Source: Astragalus membranaceus
Taxonomy: Eukaryota > Streptophyta > Magnoliopsida > Fabales > Fabaceae
Reading direction: 5' to 3'
DNA: 64,000 bases
Assembly (NCBI GenBank): GCA_039519185.1
Contig: CM076847.1
Location: 89,500,360-89,564,359 of the forward strand
Part shown: piece by piece, positions 1 through 11,476 of the stretch
How the letters are laid out: each line of letters starts with the position of its first letter
Position numbering within the stretch: position 1 is the first letter of the stretch
Notes under the pieces: generated by a model
Seen by the model: the letters and a program-made list of their open reading frames with translations, nothing else
The model's database searches: none
What the model was told of the DNA's origin: nothing
Program-made: the position numbers and the translations under genes

Positions 1-80
1 CAAATAGTTATTCATTGGTCATTGATATGTAAAGACTGAGGATATATATATATATATATGATAATATATCAAGTATTGGG

Positions 81-752
81 TGACGACCCTAAGTTATTAG
101 CATACTAGGGCAGGGAAGTCATGAGCCCGAACCGTAGGCCCCCGTTCTTGTTTGCCCGCTAGCGCAAGGTTAGCGGATTGGGTACACTACGAACTGAAGA
201 AAAGAAAAATCGTTCAAAGGGATGTGCTAAGTTCACAGTCATGGTACGTAGTTATCAAGAAATTGAGTTACGAGTTAATGAAGCATAATCAACCGTGAGA
301 GTAGTAAGGGGTCTCGGTAGAACTCACTGAGATGTTTATCTCACTGTTTATATGTTGTTGTTTTTACAGAGACGCAGGGAAAATCAAAAGCAAAGAAGCA
401 TGGTTAGAGGAGGCCTCTCTTGGAGAGCTTGAAGATTTAGAATTGCTTTTGTTATTTCCTAGTTTTATGTATTCACGATAGTATGACTTGTACTCGTACT
501 TAAAGTTGTAAATCGTTTCCGCTATTTCTGCTTTTGAATGTTGAACATTAGGTTGAGGAAAGGATATTAAAATATGATTACTGTTAATTAAGTACTTCTA
601 GTATGAAGTTGTGACGCATGAGTGACTGTTTTGATGAGTTATCGTCAAAAGTTTTAGTTTTGTTCAACATCCATAACCAAGAATGTATCTCTGATGTATG
701 TCATGTGATGTATCTTATTGGTTCTCTATATTAGAAATACTAGGGTATTACA
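81..752. repeat. LTR-like remnant of a gypsy-type retrotransposon
   Basis: The stretch opens with TGACGACCCTAAG and closes with GGGTATTACA, a TG...CA framing seen in plant chromovirus-type LTRs, and its interior has the GC-rich then AT-rich texture of an LTR. No flanking gag-pol is visible and the bases either side (TTGGG and GGTGG) do not form a target-site duplication. It could be a truncated solo LTR or a different repeat; the family call is by texture and is weak. Confidence 0.35.
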
Positions 753-1198
753 GGTGGCTTCTTGAACTTTCTATCCCCTTGGCTCGACCCTGCTATGGCT
801 ATCTCTTCTTAGAAATAATATAATAATATATAGAAGACGGGAAACAAGTTATTTCCATAGCCCTTATCTTCTATTCTCTGCTAGAGATCAGAAAGAATCG
901 GCTCATGTGAGCTCGGCTGAGCACTTTCCTCAGTTGAGGCCTCTTCAATCGGGGACTAAGCTATTTTAGGTGTTATCAAGTATGAAATGCCATTGAGTTT
1001 TACCTCCATTGTATTTTTATTTTGCATTTGGTCAAATAGTAATTAAGTCAACTTGTAGTATCAAAGTCAACATGTGCATCTGGACTCCCAATCGACTTAC
1101 CCAACACACAGTGAAAGGCAGGCCCGTCAGTGATTCTTTTGTTGTGAACATTGATTTGTAGTTCAAACAAGGAAATAAGTGAACCATGAAAAAAAAAA
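753..1198. other. Intergenic, no gene seen
   Basis: AT-rich sequence without a convincing reading frame, RNA gene or terminal repeat. It ends in a run of A immediately before the MULE-like element. Confidence 0.5.
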
Positions 1199-2351
1199 GG
1201 GATTTTTTTTACCCCCATCATACCACCATATACCCCCATATAATTTGATAAACCGAAAATACCCATGCCAAACTAAAACTCGCTCGGATTTATCCCCACT
1301 CAAGGTAAATCGGCTTTGTTAATTTTTCAAAGCGGATTTATCTACCCAATAGATAAATCCGACTTTTAAATAACAAAGCGGATTTACCTTATGTGGGGGT
1401 ACATCCGCTTTTAAAGTTAACAAAAGCGGATTTACCTAATGTGGGGGTAAATCCAATTTTTTTTTAGGGAAATCAGATTTATCTTTTTTTAGATAAATCC
1501 GCTTTGTTATTTTTCTAAAGCGGATTTATCTACCCAATAGGTAAATCCGACTTTTAAATAACAAAGCGGATTTACCTTATGTGGGGGTACATCCGCTTTT
1601 AAAATTAACAAAAATGGATTTACCTAATGTGGGGGTAAATCCGATTTTGAAATTAAAATTAAAATTAATTTTTTTTAGAAATATAAAATAGATATGAATA
1701 TCGGTCGTCTTTTGGTTCTGTTTAGTGTATTGTTCGTTAACATGTGACGATGTTGTACGTCGGGTGAATAATTTAGGCTGAAAAATCGGTTTTCGAGCAA
1801 CCTACTCAGATTGTAATGAAACCACAGCCATTAAATCCGAAAAAAATCTGGGATCAAAATCCCAAATTCCATCGTTTACTATTTTTTATTAATTTTTTTA
1901 ATTTTTCATAATCTCCAAAAAATCTGAAAAAAATTTCATAACCTTATTTTGGTTTTATTAGATTTATAGTGATGTTTTTATAATTTTTAGATTAGTTTTG
2001 ACTCTTTAACGGATTTTTAGTAGTATTTTTATAACATTTTTTAAAAAAAATTAAATAAAAAACAGGTATTTTTAATACATAAAGCGGATTTAACCCCCAC
2101 CTAAGGTAAATCCGCTTTTAAAATTAACAAAAGCGGATTTACCTTAGGTGGGGGTAAATCCGATTTTCTTTTTTTAAGGGAAATCAGATTTACCTACTAA
2201 AAGATAAATTCTTGGGAAAAAACCAAAATCGGATTTATCTTTTAGTAGGTAAATCTGAGCGAATTTTTTAAGTGAGGAGTATTTTTGGTTTATCTCTTTC
2301 CACAATTATATGGGGGTATATGGTGATACAACGGGGGTAAAAAGAAATTCC
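1199..2351. mobile_element. Non-autonomous MULE-like element (C-rich TIRs)
   Basis: The left end reads GGGA, a run of T, ACCCCC, then a second TACCCCC block and ATATAATTTGATAAACC. The reverse complement of the right end (2280-2351) reads almost the same, giving inverted repeats of about 70 bp. No protein is encoded. The architecture (T-run, two ACCCCC blocks about 20 bp apart) matches the TIR of the PMD-carrying element at 11477-13823, so the two probably belong to the same superfamily. The flanks (A-run and AAAACAATA) are compatible with, but do not prove, a 9-bp duplication. Confidence 0.7.
1329..1642. repeat. Internal 188-bp-period duplication of AAAGCGGATTTA units
   Basis: Two near-identical blocks of 126 bp (1329-1454 and 1517-1642) each contain palindromic arrangements of AAAGCGGATTTA and its complement TAAATCCGCTTT around GTGGGGGTA. 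A third partial copy lies at about 2083-2163. These are the subterminal repeats of the surrounding MULE-like element and are plausible transposase-binding arrays. Confidence 0.75.
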
Positions 2352-2410
2352 AAAACAATAATTGATACTACACTATAGGTGGTGGGATATATCTATTGAG
2401 TAGCATAGCA

Positions 2411-2463
2411 ACATAGGATGGTCCATATTTTATTCTAGTAAAAAAAAAACATAGGATGGTCCA
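2411..2463 (+). repeat. Ultra-short A-tailed insertion with 15-bp duplication
   Basis: ACATAGGATGGTCCA occurs at 2411-2425 and again at 2449-2463. Between the copies sit 23 bases ending in CTAGT followed by a run of A. This is the layout of a target-primed retroposition event truncated almost to its tail. Confidence 0.6.
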
Positions 2464-3753
2464 ACCCAACCTGTTAAAGTTAAAAACTAAGTAGATTTGC
2501 CAATTGTCCAAGAAAAAAAGTAAAGTTGCCAAATGCAGCGGCATTAATTTTTGACTCTATCTGTGGTCTGATTGCAACCAACAAAGAAAATGGGTGTGTG
2601 TTAATTATGCCAGAAGCCATAATCCCCTGAAGGACTATCAGCATGATTTGAATTAATTATTTTTTTACCGATACAGTATATCCTAATCTTATTATTACAA
2701 ATTTAATTAATAATTTCTAACTGTGTCAAAGAGAACAATCAAAGCACACGGGTACCTAGTGGAAAGAGACCCGGCCACTGTGGTGCTAAAACCAAACACA
2801 AACAAAGAATTATAAACAAGAAAGAGACCAGGTAACCACCAAAAAACAAAACACAATAAAGACATAATAATAATCTTGGTAAGGTCCAGCCATGCACTAG
2901 GCCAAGAGATAAATGAAATATAAGTGGTGGGGATTGATGAAAGAGAGATAATACTATCATGGAAACTAACTTGGGTGCTGGGCTCTGGCTGGCATCATTA
3001 TATTGAAGTTGAATATTTTTTTATAGACAAATGTTAGTGACTAATTATTAAGAGAGTATTTAGGAAAAGTGGAAAATGTTAATTTCCATGTCTTCTACCT
3101 CAGCAATCAACCTTAGATCAAGTTGACCATTAATAAAAACACATTGAGCAGACGTCGAATTTAGGAAGTTGTCGTTCCTCTTTAGCTGGAAACTTGCACG
3201 ACCAATTACAAGCACCCATGCCCACCAACACTAAATACAATTCATGACATGTCTGCATATCGATGTTAACTTAGCTATAGTTTTTCTGTCATCGACCCTT
3301 CAACCTCAGCATTTGAATTTATTCAGTTTTAATCAATTAATTGGGAACATTTTCCATCTTCTTTGAGTATGTGTCTTCTTGTCACCCATCCAAAACCAAT
3401 TGTAACATATTTTTTTCTTATTCTTTTTGTTTTTGTTATCTGCCAGGCTGTTTTAGCTTGCTAGTAATGTACTATGATTATATACTTGGTTTTAAATGGA
3501 ATTTATGTTGGAGATTTCCAAAATAAAAGGAACTCAATAACATTAAAGTGAAGGAGAAACACAAAGTTTCATGTTCTAAAAGTGTGTCTTTTGATGGTTT
3601 TCACTAGTAGTTGTGTTATTTCATGTGAACATTTGTATCTAGTCGTTTAAAGACATTTGAGTGAAGAGATGCACTCATTCATGGACGAGTGTGACTTTGT
3701 GTGACTCCATATGGAGAGACACTTCTCTTCACCAAATGGTATGAGTTGATATA

Positions 3754-3755
<2 letters not shown>
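2464..3755. other. Intergenic, no gene seen
   Basis: AT-rich sequence. Short open frames exist but have no recognisable domain, no flanking splice sites and strongly biased low-complexity composition. I see no RNA gene. Confidence 0.5.

Positions 3756-3809
<54 letters not shown>
3756..3809. repeat. (AT)n microsatellite
   Basis: Uninterrupted dinucleotide run of about 27 units. Confidence 0.95.
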
Positions 3810-3812
<3 letters not shown>

Positions 3813-6152
3813 CAACTTTATAAGTAAAAAAGATACATAGATTGTTCATATGTCTAAGACAAAAAAACTCTACCAAATTCATTATTCCAAATCATTTTCT
3901 TTCTCCTCTTATGTGCAAATTGAAGTTTGCGAACTATTGTTCTGTAAAATATCATTAACGATACGCTTGGTGTGGGTGCACAAGCTATGTCAAGGAACTC
4001 TATTGTATATTGAAGGAGATTCACCGGTCATCCTATTGCATCCAATCTAGAGTGATTGGTGGGGGCCAATCGAACCTAAAGCTTAGTGTTATACATGTCT
4101 TGGAGTCTTGCGCAATGATGAATTCACTTTCTCCTTTGTTCTTTATTGTTCATGATATTCACAATTCACTTCAGCATTTTTGGGTTTAGGCCACGCCAAC
4201 CATTGCCACGGCTAAAAATCCGTGGCCTAAACGTGGAAGAGGGCACACGTCTACAAGTGTTGGCAATGAGCCAGACATTAGGCGACGGTTTCATTAAGTT
4301 GATGTTAGGCCACATTTTGAAAATACATAGGCCACGGCTAAAAAACTGTTGATATATAATACCACATTTCTACGGTCGTGGCCTAAAATGTTATTGTACT
4401 CAACAAAACAATCAAACAACTAGCCCATAAATTTGTCCAAAAATAAACCACTCCGCCAACAATTTCACCAAAAGTTTTCGCCGCATTTCTTTCACTTGCG
4501 CGCACCACATTCCTTCGATTCTAATTTTTTTTTCATTGCATCGACCTTTCACTTCTTTGAGACAAACGGTGACAAAACCCTAACCTTCATTTCATCGATT
4601 CCTACCTATTCTCTCACTTATCTGCGACAAAACCCTAACCTGCATCGCCCCTAGCCTTTCACTTCTGCAACGCACAGCACCACCACCAGGAACCAGCTGA
4701 CCCTCCACCACCGCCAAAGGAACGCAACCGACCATCCACCATCGTATTCTATTTTCCCCCTTTTCTTCTAATTGTTCTGTTCTTTTGATTGTTCTAAGGT
4801 CTAATTGTTCTGTTCTCTTTATTATTCACAGCTTCTCTCCTTAAACGCCAACTCCAACCAAGCTTCTCTCCATCGCCCACTCTCACTGCAAGGTTTGATA
4901 CTCACTCCCGTTCTTTTTCAATTTGGTCCGATTGTTCACTATGTTTTATTTGTTTGATTTATTTTATATTGAACACGTTGTATTTCAGTAACAGATTTAT
5001 TGTTGCTTTAAATTTAAATCTAAGTTCACCAATATATTTTCATGACTTGAGGGTACCCATCTCGGATTTGTTTTGATTCCAGTTGCAGAAAAACTATAAT
5101 GGGAATATAAAAAATGAATTAAAAGAAATTGAAATGAGATGAAGAAATAGGATGAGAAAGAAAAATCGAACCCCGGTAATGGTTAGAGATTGGAACGAAG
5201 TGAGAGAGGCTTTACAAGCATGATTGGAAAAATAGAATGAACTATGAAGGATTCTTCTATGTAGACTTTTACCATTTTTTTGGTCTTTTTCTTTAAATAT
5301 ATGAAAAGAATTTAATTTTTCTCATTTATCTTTAGATTAGTAATTTGATTTGACATTAGCTTCAATTCATAATTTGTAAACTGTCAACTGTCCCTTAATT
5401 TCTAGTTACTTTCTCGTGCAGTATATGACTCTTTATACAAGAAGATTTGGACTTTGGGAATAACTTTCATGTTAACATGTTTCCTGTGTTGTTAAGAAAA
5501 ATAGAGTCTTATTGTCAAACAAATGAAAAATATAGTGTTGCAACAAACTTCTTGATTTATGTTCTCATCAAATTTAAAATCTTCCATATGACTCCATGGA
5601 GTTAATGTTACAATTTCTTGAAATAGAAACTTTGAAGTTACGGAATGCAAGTATTCTTCTGGTGTTCTAATTAATGACACTAACCAGCAATAGTTCAAAT
5701 CGATATTATTGCCTTTGAATTGGAAGACAGATTGGCAAAGCCAAAATTATTGTAAATATTAGATTCTTTTGGTTGTCTTTATTATTTTTGAGTTGAATTT
5801 GTAAGCTTAGATTTGTAAGCCTCATTTGAATATATTGTTTATGCTACTATAAATTTAGTAGACTTTTTTGGTTGTCTTTATTGTTTTCTTAATTTTAATG
5901 ATAATCACAATGGAAGTACTCATCTGTTAATATTATTTTTCTGTAGTTCCACTTGATAGCTATTTGCAGTCACTAATTAATGATTGCTGCAATTCCCAAT
6001 ATAATAGGGTGGCTTGCCATTTCTTTTACTAAAGTAAGTAGTACTGTTTGTAAATGGCATGAGTGGGTTGATTGGTTCCTTTTATGCGTGTAGTCTGGGA
6101 TTTTTTCCTTGTATGATGAGTTGTTTCTTTTTATAGGACTCATCTTTTTTTG

Positions 6153-6356
6153 TTTATGGGACGGTTGTTGGCAGGTTTTGAAGTTGGGATTATCTCTTAT
6201 GTGGTAAACTTTATTGCCTTTTCTGATCTTTTTTATTTGGAAGGATTTGAGTGAGAGTGGTGTGTTTTGTTTACTAGTTTTTCTTTTTATTAGGTGCCTG
6301 TTTATATAGTTGAGATAGCACCTGAGAACTTGAAAGGTGGCCTTGGAACTTGGTAG
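6153..6356 (+). pseudogene. Captured ERD6-like sugar transporter fragment (2 exons)
   Basis: Exon-like 6153-6203 encodes FMGRLLAGFEVGIISYV and is followed by a GT donor; after an AG at 6292-6293 the frame continues at 6294 with VPVYIVEIAPENLKGGLGTW and a stop at 6354-6356. Plant ERD6-like monosaccharide transporters (major facilitator superfamily) have GRLLxGxGVGxxSYVVPVYIAEIAPxxLRG at this place, spanning the end of transmembrane helix 3 to the loop before helix 4. Only about 37 of roughly 480 residues remain, and the intron is retained, which shows capture at the DNA level. Non-functional as a transporter. Confidence 0.75.
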
Positions 6357-6430
6357 CTGCTTTCACTAGGTACCTGTTTATATCCTAAGCAAAATTCAGT
6401 TGAATTTCCAAATATAATCTATAATGTTCT

Positions 6431-9400
6431 GTGTAATGTATATGCCATTTCTTCCATTTCTTATACCGCTCTTTTATTTCAGTCCATTACAAATCTAAGT
6501 TTTCTTCCTCTTCTTTTTCTTGTCACTCTGAAGTTTTACATGTTGCACCTCTTCTCTAGTTCTTGTATTTGTTCCCATGCTTTCCGTCTCTTCTCTTCTC
6601 TTTCCCTCTAAACTTGCTCATTGTTTTATAGCAGATGGTAACATGTTAGTTTGATACTTGATATTCCATTTTTAAGTTAATCTAATATATTGTCTTTCCA
6701 CACTGAAAATTTCCGTATTGAATTTGTTCATGACAGTTTTTTTCAGATTATAGACCAAGATAAAATTGCAATGTTCTTCACATAGAGTACAACTATCATT
6801 TCTTCTTCTTCTTAACGTTTCTGTTTGATATAACTTTCTCTCTGTACCTATCTCATCATTTAGTCAAGGAATGTGGATCTGATTCAAATTCAATGCTGAA
6901 GATCTATTCCCATCTAATGAAAAGATGTTGATAAACTCAGAATAATTCTTCTATCTCCAGCAGAAGAATGCAAGGCAGTGATCATACAGATGGTCTTTGG
7001 CTCTGGAATCCACCTTCCTACAGATAAGGCATTTGATTGGTGACTTGAGCTCAGTGAGTATCATGATGTTTTAATGACTATTTTGTTAATACTTTGTATT
7101 TTCTCAACTAAGAGTTTTGCATCTTGTTCTGCACTTGTATCATTTGATTTGATTTGATTACATCTTCTTGCTATCATTTGCTAGTTCTTGAAGTTACATA
7201 GGCCATCTAGGGTTTTAGGTTCTGTCTTTTGGTTTAGATATCTTAGCTGGTTTTAGTTTGTGATCCTTTTTCTCTTCTTAGTAATCTCATTCAAATTTCC
7301 AAGTAAAATGTAAGCCACCAAAAGAAGTAAAACCAGGACTAGAAACAGAACAGGAACTAAGGAGCACAGATTCTGTCTTGTTTTCTTACCTGATAAACTA
7401 ACAAATATTGTACTTCAGATTAATTATATTAATTAATTTTGGTTTAAACAATGGAAAGTTGAAACTGTGTAATGTATATGCCATTTCTTCCATTTCTTAT
7501 ACCACTCTTTTATTTCAGTCCATTACAAATCTAAGTTTTCTTCCTCTTCTTTTTCTTGTCACTCTGAAGTTTTACATGTTGCACCTCTTCTCTAGTTCTT
7601 GTATTTGTTCCCATGCTTTTTGTCTCTTCTCTTCTCTTTCCCTCTAAACTTGCTCATTGTGTTATAGCAGATGGTAACATGTTAGTTTGATACTTGATAT
7701 TCCATTTTTAAGTTAATCTAATAAATTGTCTTTCCACATTGAAAATTTCCGTATTGAATTTGTTCATGAAAGCTTTTTTCAGATTATAGACCAAGATAAA
7801 ATTGCTATGTTCTTCACATAGAGTACAGCTATCATTTCTTCTTCTTCTTAACGTTTCTGTTTGATATAACTTTCTCTCTGTACCTATCTCATCATTTAGT
7901 CAAGGAATGTGGATCTGATTCAAATTCAATGCCGAAGATCTATTCCTATCTAATGAAAAGATGTTGATAAACTCAGAATAATTTTTGTATCTCCAGCAGA
8001 AGAACGCAAGGCACTGATCATACAGATGGTCTTTGGCTCTTGGAATCCACCTTCCTACAGATAAGGCATTTGATTGGTGACTTGAGCTCAGTGAGTATCA
8101 TGATGTTTTAATGACTATTTTGTTAATACTTTGTATTTTCTCAACTAAGCGTTTTGCAGCTTGTTCCCCACTTGTATCATTTGATTTGATTTGATTACAT
8201 CTTCTTGCTATCATTTGCTAGTTCTTGAAGTTACATAGGCCATCTAGGGTTTTAGGTTCTGTCTTTTGGTTTAGATATCTTAACTGGTTTTAGTTTGTGA
8301 TCCTTTTTCTCTTCTTAGTAATCTCATTCAAATTTCCAAGTAAAATGTAAGCCAGCAAAAGAAGTAAAACCAGGACTAGAAACAGAACAGGAACTAAGGA
8401 GCACAGATTCTGTCTTGTTTTCTTACCTGATAAACTAACAAATATTGTACTTCAGATTAATTATATTAATTAATTTTGGTTTAAACAATGGAAAGTTGAA
8501 ACTGTGTAATGTATATGCCATTTCTTCCATTTCTTATACCGCTCTTTTATTTCAGTCCATTACAAATTTATGTTTTCTTTCTCTTCTTTTTCTTGTCACT
8601 CTGAAGTTTTACATGTTGAACCTCTTCTCTAGTTCTTGTATTTGTTCCCATGCTTTCCGTCTCTTCTCTTCTCTTTCCCTCTAAACTTGCTCATTGTTTT
8701 ATAGCAGATGGTAACATGTTAGTTTGATACTTGATATTCCATTTTTAAGTTAATCTAATATATTGTCTTTCCACACTGAAAATTTCCGTATTGAATTTGT
8801 TCATGACAGCTTTTTTCAGATTATAGACCAAGATAAAATTGCTATGTTCTTCACATAGAGTAGAACTATCATTTCTTCTTCTTCTTAACGTTTCTGTTTG
8901 ATATAACTTTCTCTCTGTACCTATCTCATCATTTAGTCAAGGAATGTGGATCTGATTCAAATTCAATGCCGAAGATCTATTCCTATCTAATGAAAAGATG
9001 TTGATAAACTCAGAATAATTCTTCTATCTCCAGCAGAAGAACGCAAGGCAGTGATCATACAGATGGTCTTTGGCTCCTGGAATCCACCTTCCTACAGATA
9101 AGGCATTTGATTGGTGACTTGAGCTCAGTGAGTATCATGATGTTTTAATGACTATTTTGTTAATACTTTGTATTTTCTCAACTAAGCGTTTTGCATCTTG
9201 TTCCGCACTTGTATCATTTGATTTGATTTGATTACATCTTCTTGCTATCATTTGCTAGTTCTTGAAGTTATATAGGCCATCTAGGGTTTTAGGTTCTGTC
9301 TTTTGGTTTAGATATCTTAGCTGGTTTTAGTTTGTGATCCTTTTTCTCTTCTTAGTAATCTCATTCAAATTTCCAAGTAAAATGTAAGCCACCAAAAGAA

Positions 9401-9540
9401 GTAAAACCAGGACTAGAAACAGAACAGGAACTAAGGAGCACAGATTCTGTCTTGTTTTCTTACCTGATAAACTAACAAAATTTGTACTTCAGATTAATTA
9501 TATTAATTAATTTTGGTTTAAACAATGGAAAGTTGAAACT
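6431..9540. repeat. Three tandem copies of a 1037-bp unit
   Basis: Copies begin with GTGTAATGTATATGCC at 6431, 7467 and 8504 and the array ends at 9540. Spacings are 1036, 1037 and 1037 bp, and by eye the copies differ at only a few percent of positions. The 79-codon open frames in copies 2 and 3 are a by-product of the duplication and have no known domain. A splice-like AG/GTGAGTAT context lies near the end of each unit, so the unit may derive from intronic DNA of a captured gene. Confidence 0.9.
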
Positions 9541-9607
9541 GTAAAGCTATTCTCATTTTGAAGGCTTATACATTGTTTCAAGTTAAACAATAATGAATGT
9601 CTCCCAG

Positions 9608-9705
9608 GTTGCAACAGGGCTTAACTTCACAGTCTTCCTCACTAGACAAGGCCATTTTTATACATGTGGAACCAACACGCACGGAGACACTCAAGACAGA
9701 CCAAG
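9608..9705 (+). pseudogene. Captured exon of an RCC1-repeat protein
   Basis: A 98-bp segment with AG at its left and GT at its right encodes VATGLNFTVFLTRQGHFY followed by TCGTNTHGDTQDRPR. RCC1-family beta-propeller proteins of plants carry a repeat of the form FTxFLTRxGHVYTCGxNTHGQLGHGDTxDRP; here the five residues between HG and GDT are missing. It is a single exon without the rest of the propeller, so it is a fragment carried by the surrounding CACTA element. Confidence 0.7.
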
Positions 9706-10009
9706 GTACTGTGGGATCACTGATATTCAAGTCTACTATTAAATAAATGGAATACTTTTACAAAGAAATGCATGCACTCAATGGCATCAGCATCACTGAT
9801 ATTCAATTCCCTCAACACTACCTTGTTTCTAGTCTCTTAGGTATGTATTACATTACATTTATTCAATTCATTTTGTATTATTTATTGTTTGACTTCAACT
9901 TACCAACTTTAATGCTTGATATAGGTTGTGTTCAAGTGGTGATGAACTGAACAATAAGGTAGGGCATCTAATCTATGTGTGGGTTGGGTCTTTTGCTAAT
10001 GAAATGATT

Positions 10010-10012
<3 letters not shown>

Positions 10013-10058
<46 letters not shown>
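10013..10058. repeat. (TA)n microsatellite
   Basis: Uninterrupted TA run of about 23 units inside the CACTA element. Confidence 0.9.
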
Positions 10059-10060
<2 letters not shown>

Positions 10061-10364
10061 GATTTATTGAAGTCTTAATCTTTGCAGGTTCATCACTATA
10101 TGAATTCAATTGGAACTTTGAAGTTTCTGTTAATATGAAAAAGAAAACTATGAAGTTTTTTAATATATAACTCCGTTGACTGTTCATTTAAGTGCTGATT
10201 TGACTACTTAGGCTTTCATTTTAGATATTGAGATTTTGATTCATAGTTCTGGTCTATTGGACAAGTTTATATAAAGCATTAGATATGTCCTTGGGAGCTG
10301 TGGTCCTAGATGTGATGTGATTCTTGGCCACGTGATTCTCGGCAGCCTCGTATTGCTGCTATGG

Positions 10365-10414
10365 TGTGTCATTAATGAGCTTTTTTTTTGGGTGGAATGT
10401 GTCATTAATGAGCT
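10365..10414 (-). repeat. Ultra-short T-headed insertion with 17-bp duplication
   Basis: TGTGTCATTAATGAGCT at 10365-10381 is repeated exactly at 10398-10414. The 16 bases between are eight T then GGGTGGAA; read on the minus strand this is TTCCACCC plus an A tail. Same signature as at 2411, in the opposite orientation. Confidence 0.6.
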
Positions 10415-11254
10415 AATATTGAAAGCTTGATTTTGCTCATTTGTGTTGTCTGGTATTAGTTGGTAATAGGCTCAAAGAGATTAGTTTCAAAGGATCACTT
10501 ATGTTCCTTTTACTTTTATTAGTTGTTCCTTTTACTTTGATTCTTCTTTGTCCCCTTTTGTATCAGTAGGGGATGTTTTTTTGGCTTCATATTGTACAGG
10601 TGCAGTGGCCATTTGGTATTTTGAACTTGAAATATTGAACTTGGTGTATATCTTAAATTTGTTTTATAATTAAAGAGTTTTGATTATATATAGTTATTCT
10701 AGTGTTCCTAAATTATAAACACCAAAAGTATTGTCTATGCATGTTTCTAAAGTCGGCTAATTGTTATTTAAATGTTTGGAAAACAAATGCACGATAAAAA
10801 AAACTTGATTTAAAAAATAGTGGCTTAAACATATAGGCCACGGTTATTTATATGTGGCCAATTGAAAACTGTGGCTTAAACCTATAGGCCACGGTTATTT
10901 ATGTGCGGCCAATTGAAAACCGTGGCCCGAAACTAGACTAATAAACCGTGGCCTATTTTAATAACTGTGGCGACGGTTTTAATATTTCGTGGCCTAATAT
11001 GACAAAACCGTGGACTAAACGAATAGGCAACGGCCACCTAGACAACGCCTAAAAAACCGTGGCAAAACCGTGGCCTAAAGTTCAGGCCACGGTTTTTTCA
11101 CTTCTGGCCACGATTTTGTCACTTCTGGCCACAGTTTTTTGTTGTTGCCTAAACTACTTTTTGTTGTAGTGATTATTTGAGCTAATCATTTTCTATGTTT
11201 GGTTGTTCTTCTTTGTTGCAACACTATTCCCACCAACAAATGTTCTCACAATTT

Positions 11255-11300
11255 AAACTCAACCATTTAGCATGTACTAAAAAAAACTCAATCATTTAGC
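11255..11300 (+). repeat. Ultra-short A-tailed insertion with 17-bp duplication
   Basis: A 17-bp block ending CATTTAGC at 11255-11271 recurs at 11284-11300 with one mismatch. The intervening 12 bases are ATGTACT plus A residues. Confidence 0.5.
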
Positions 11301-11476
11301 TTACTATTAAGGATTATATGCCATATTTGTTATTGGAGAGGGATTGAGAGAGTGGCTTGTGGGAGAGATCCAAATCCTCATTTTGATACATAATAAAAAT
11401 TGCATATATACCCTTTCCATGATTGGAACATGCTAGCAACACTCACTTTAAAACTTTCCTACCAACACTCTATTTA

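Larger units (their letters stand above)
4167..11171. mobile_element. CACTA element with captured gene fragments (Pack-CACTA)
   Basis: The right end is GTTGTAGTG, which reads CACTACAAC on the other strand; the left end CACTTCAGCA is a degenerate version. Both ends are flanked by ATT (4164-4166 and 11172-11174), the 3-bp target duplication of CACTA transposons. The first 220 bp and the last 350 bp carry many copies of GGCCACGG and its complement in both orientations, the subterminal repeats typical of the superfamily. No transposase is recognisable, so the 7005-bp element is non-autonomous. Inside are two exons of an ERD6-like sugar transporter, an exon of an RCC1-repeat protein, and three tandem 1037-bp repeats. 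Confidence 0.85.

Noticed and set aside
7408..8684. Two almost identical 79-codon frames, 1037 bp apart
   Set aside because: They lie in the tandem repeat, have no domain, and the first repeat copy lacks the same start; similarity reflects DNA duplication, not coding.
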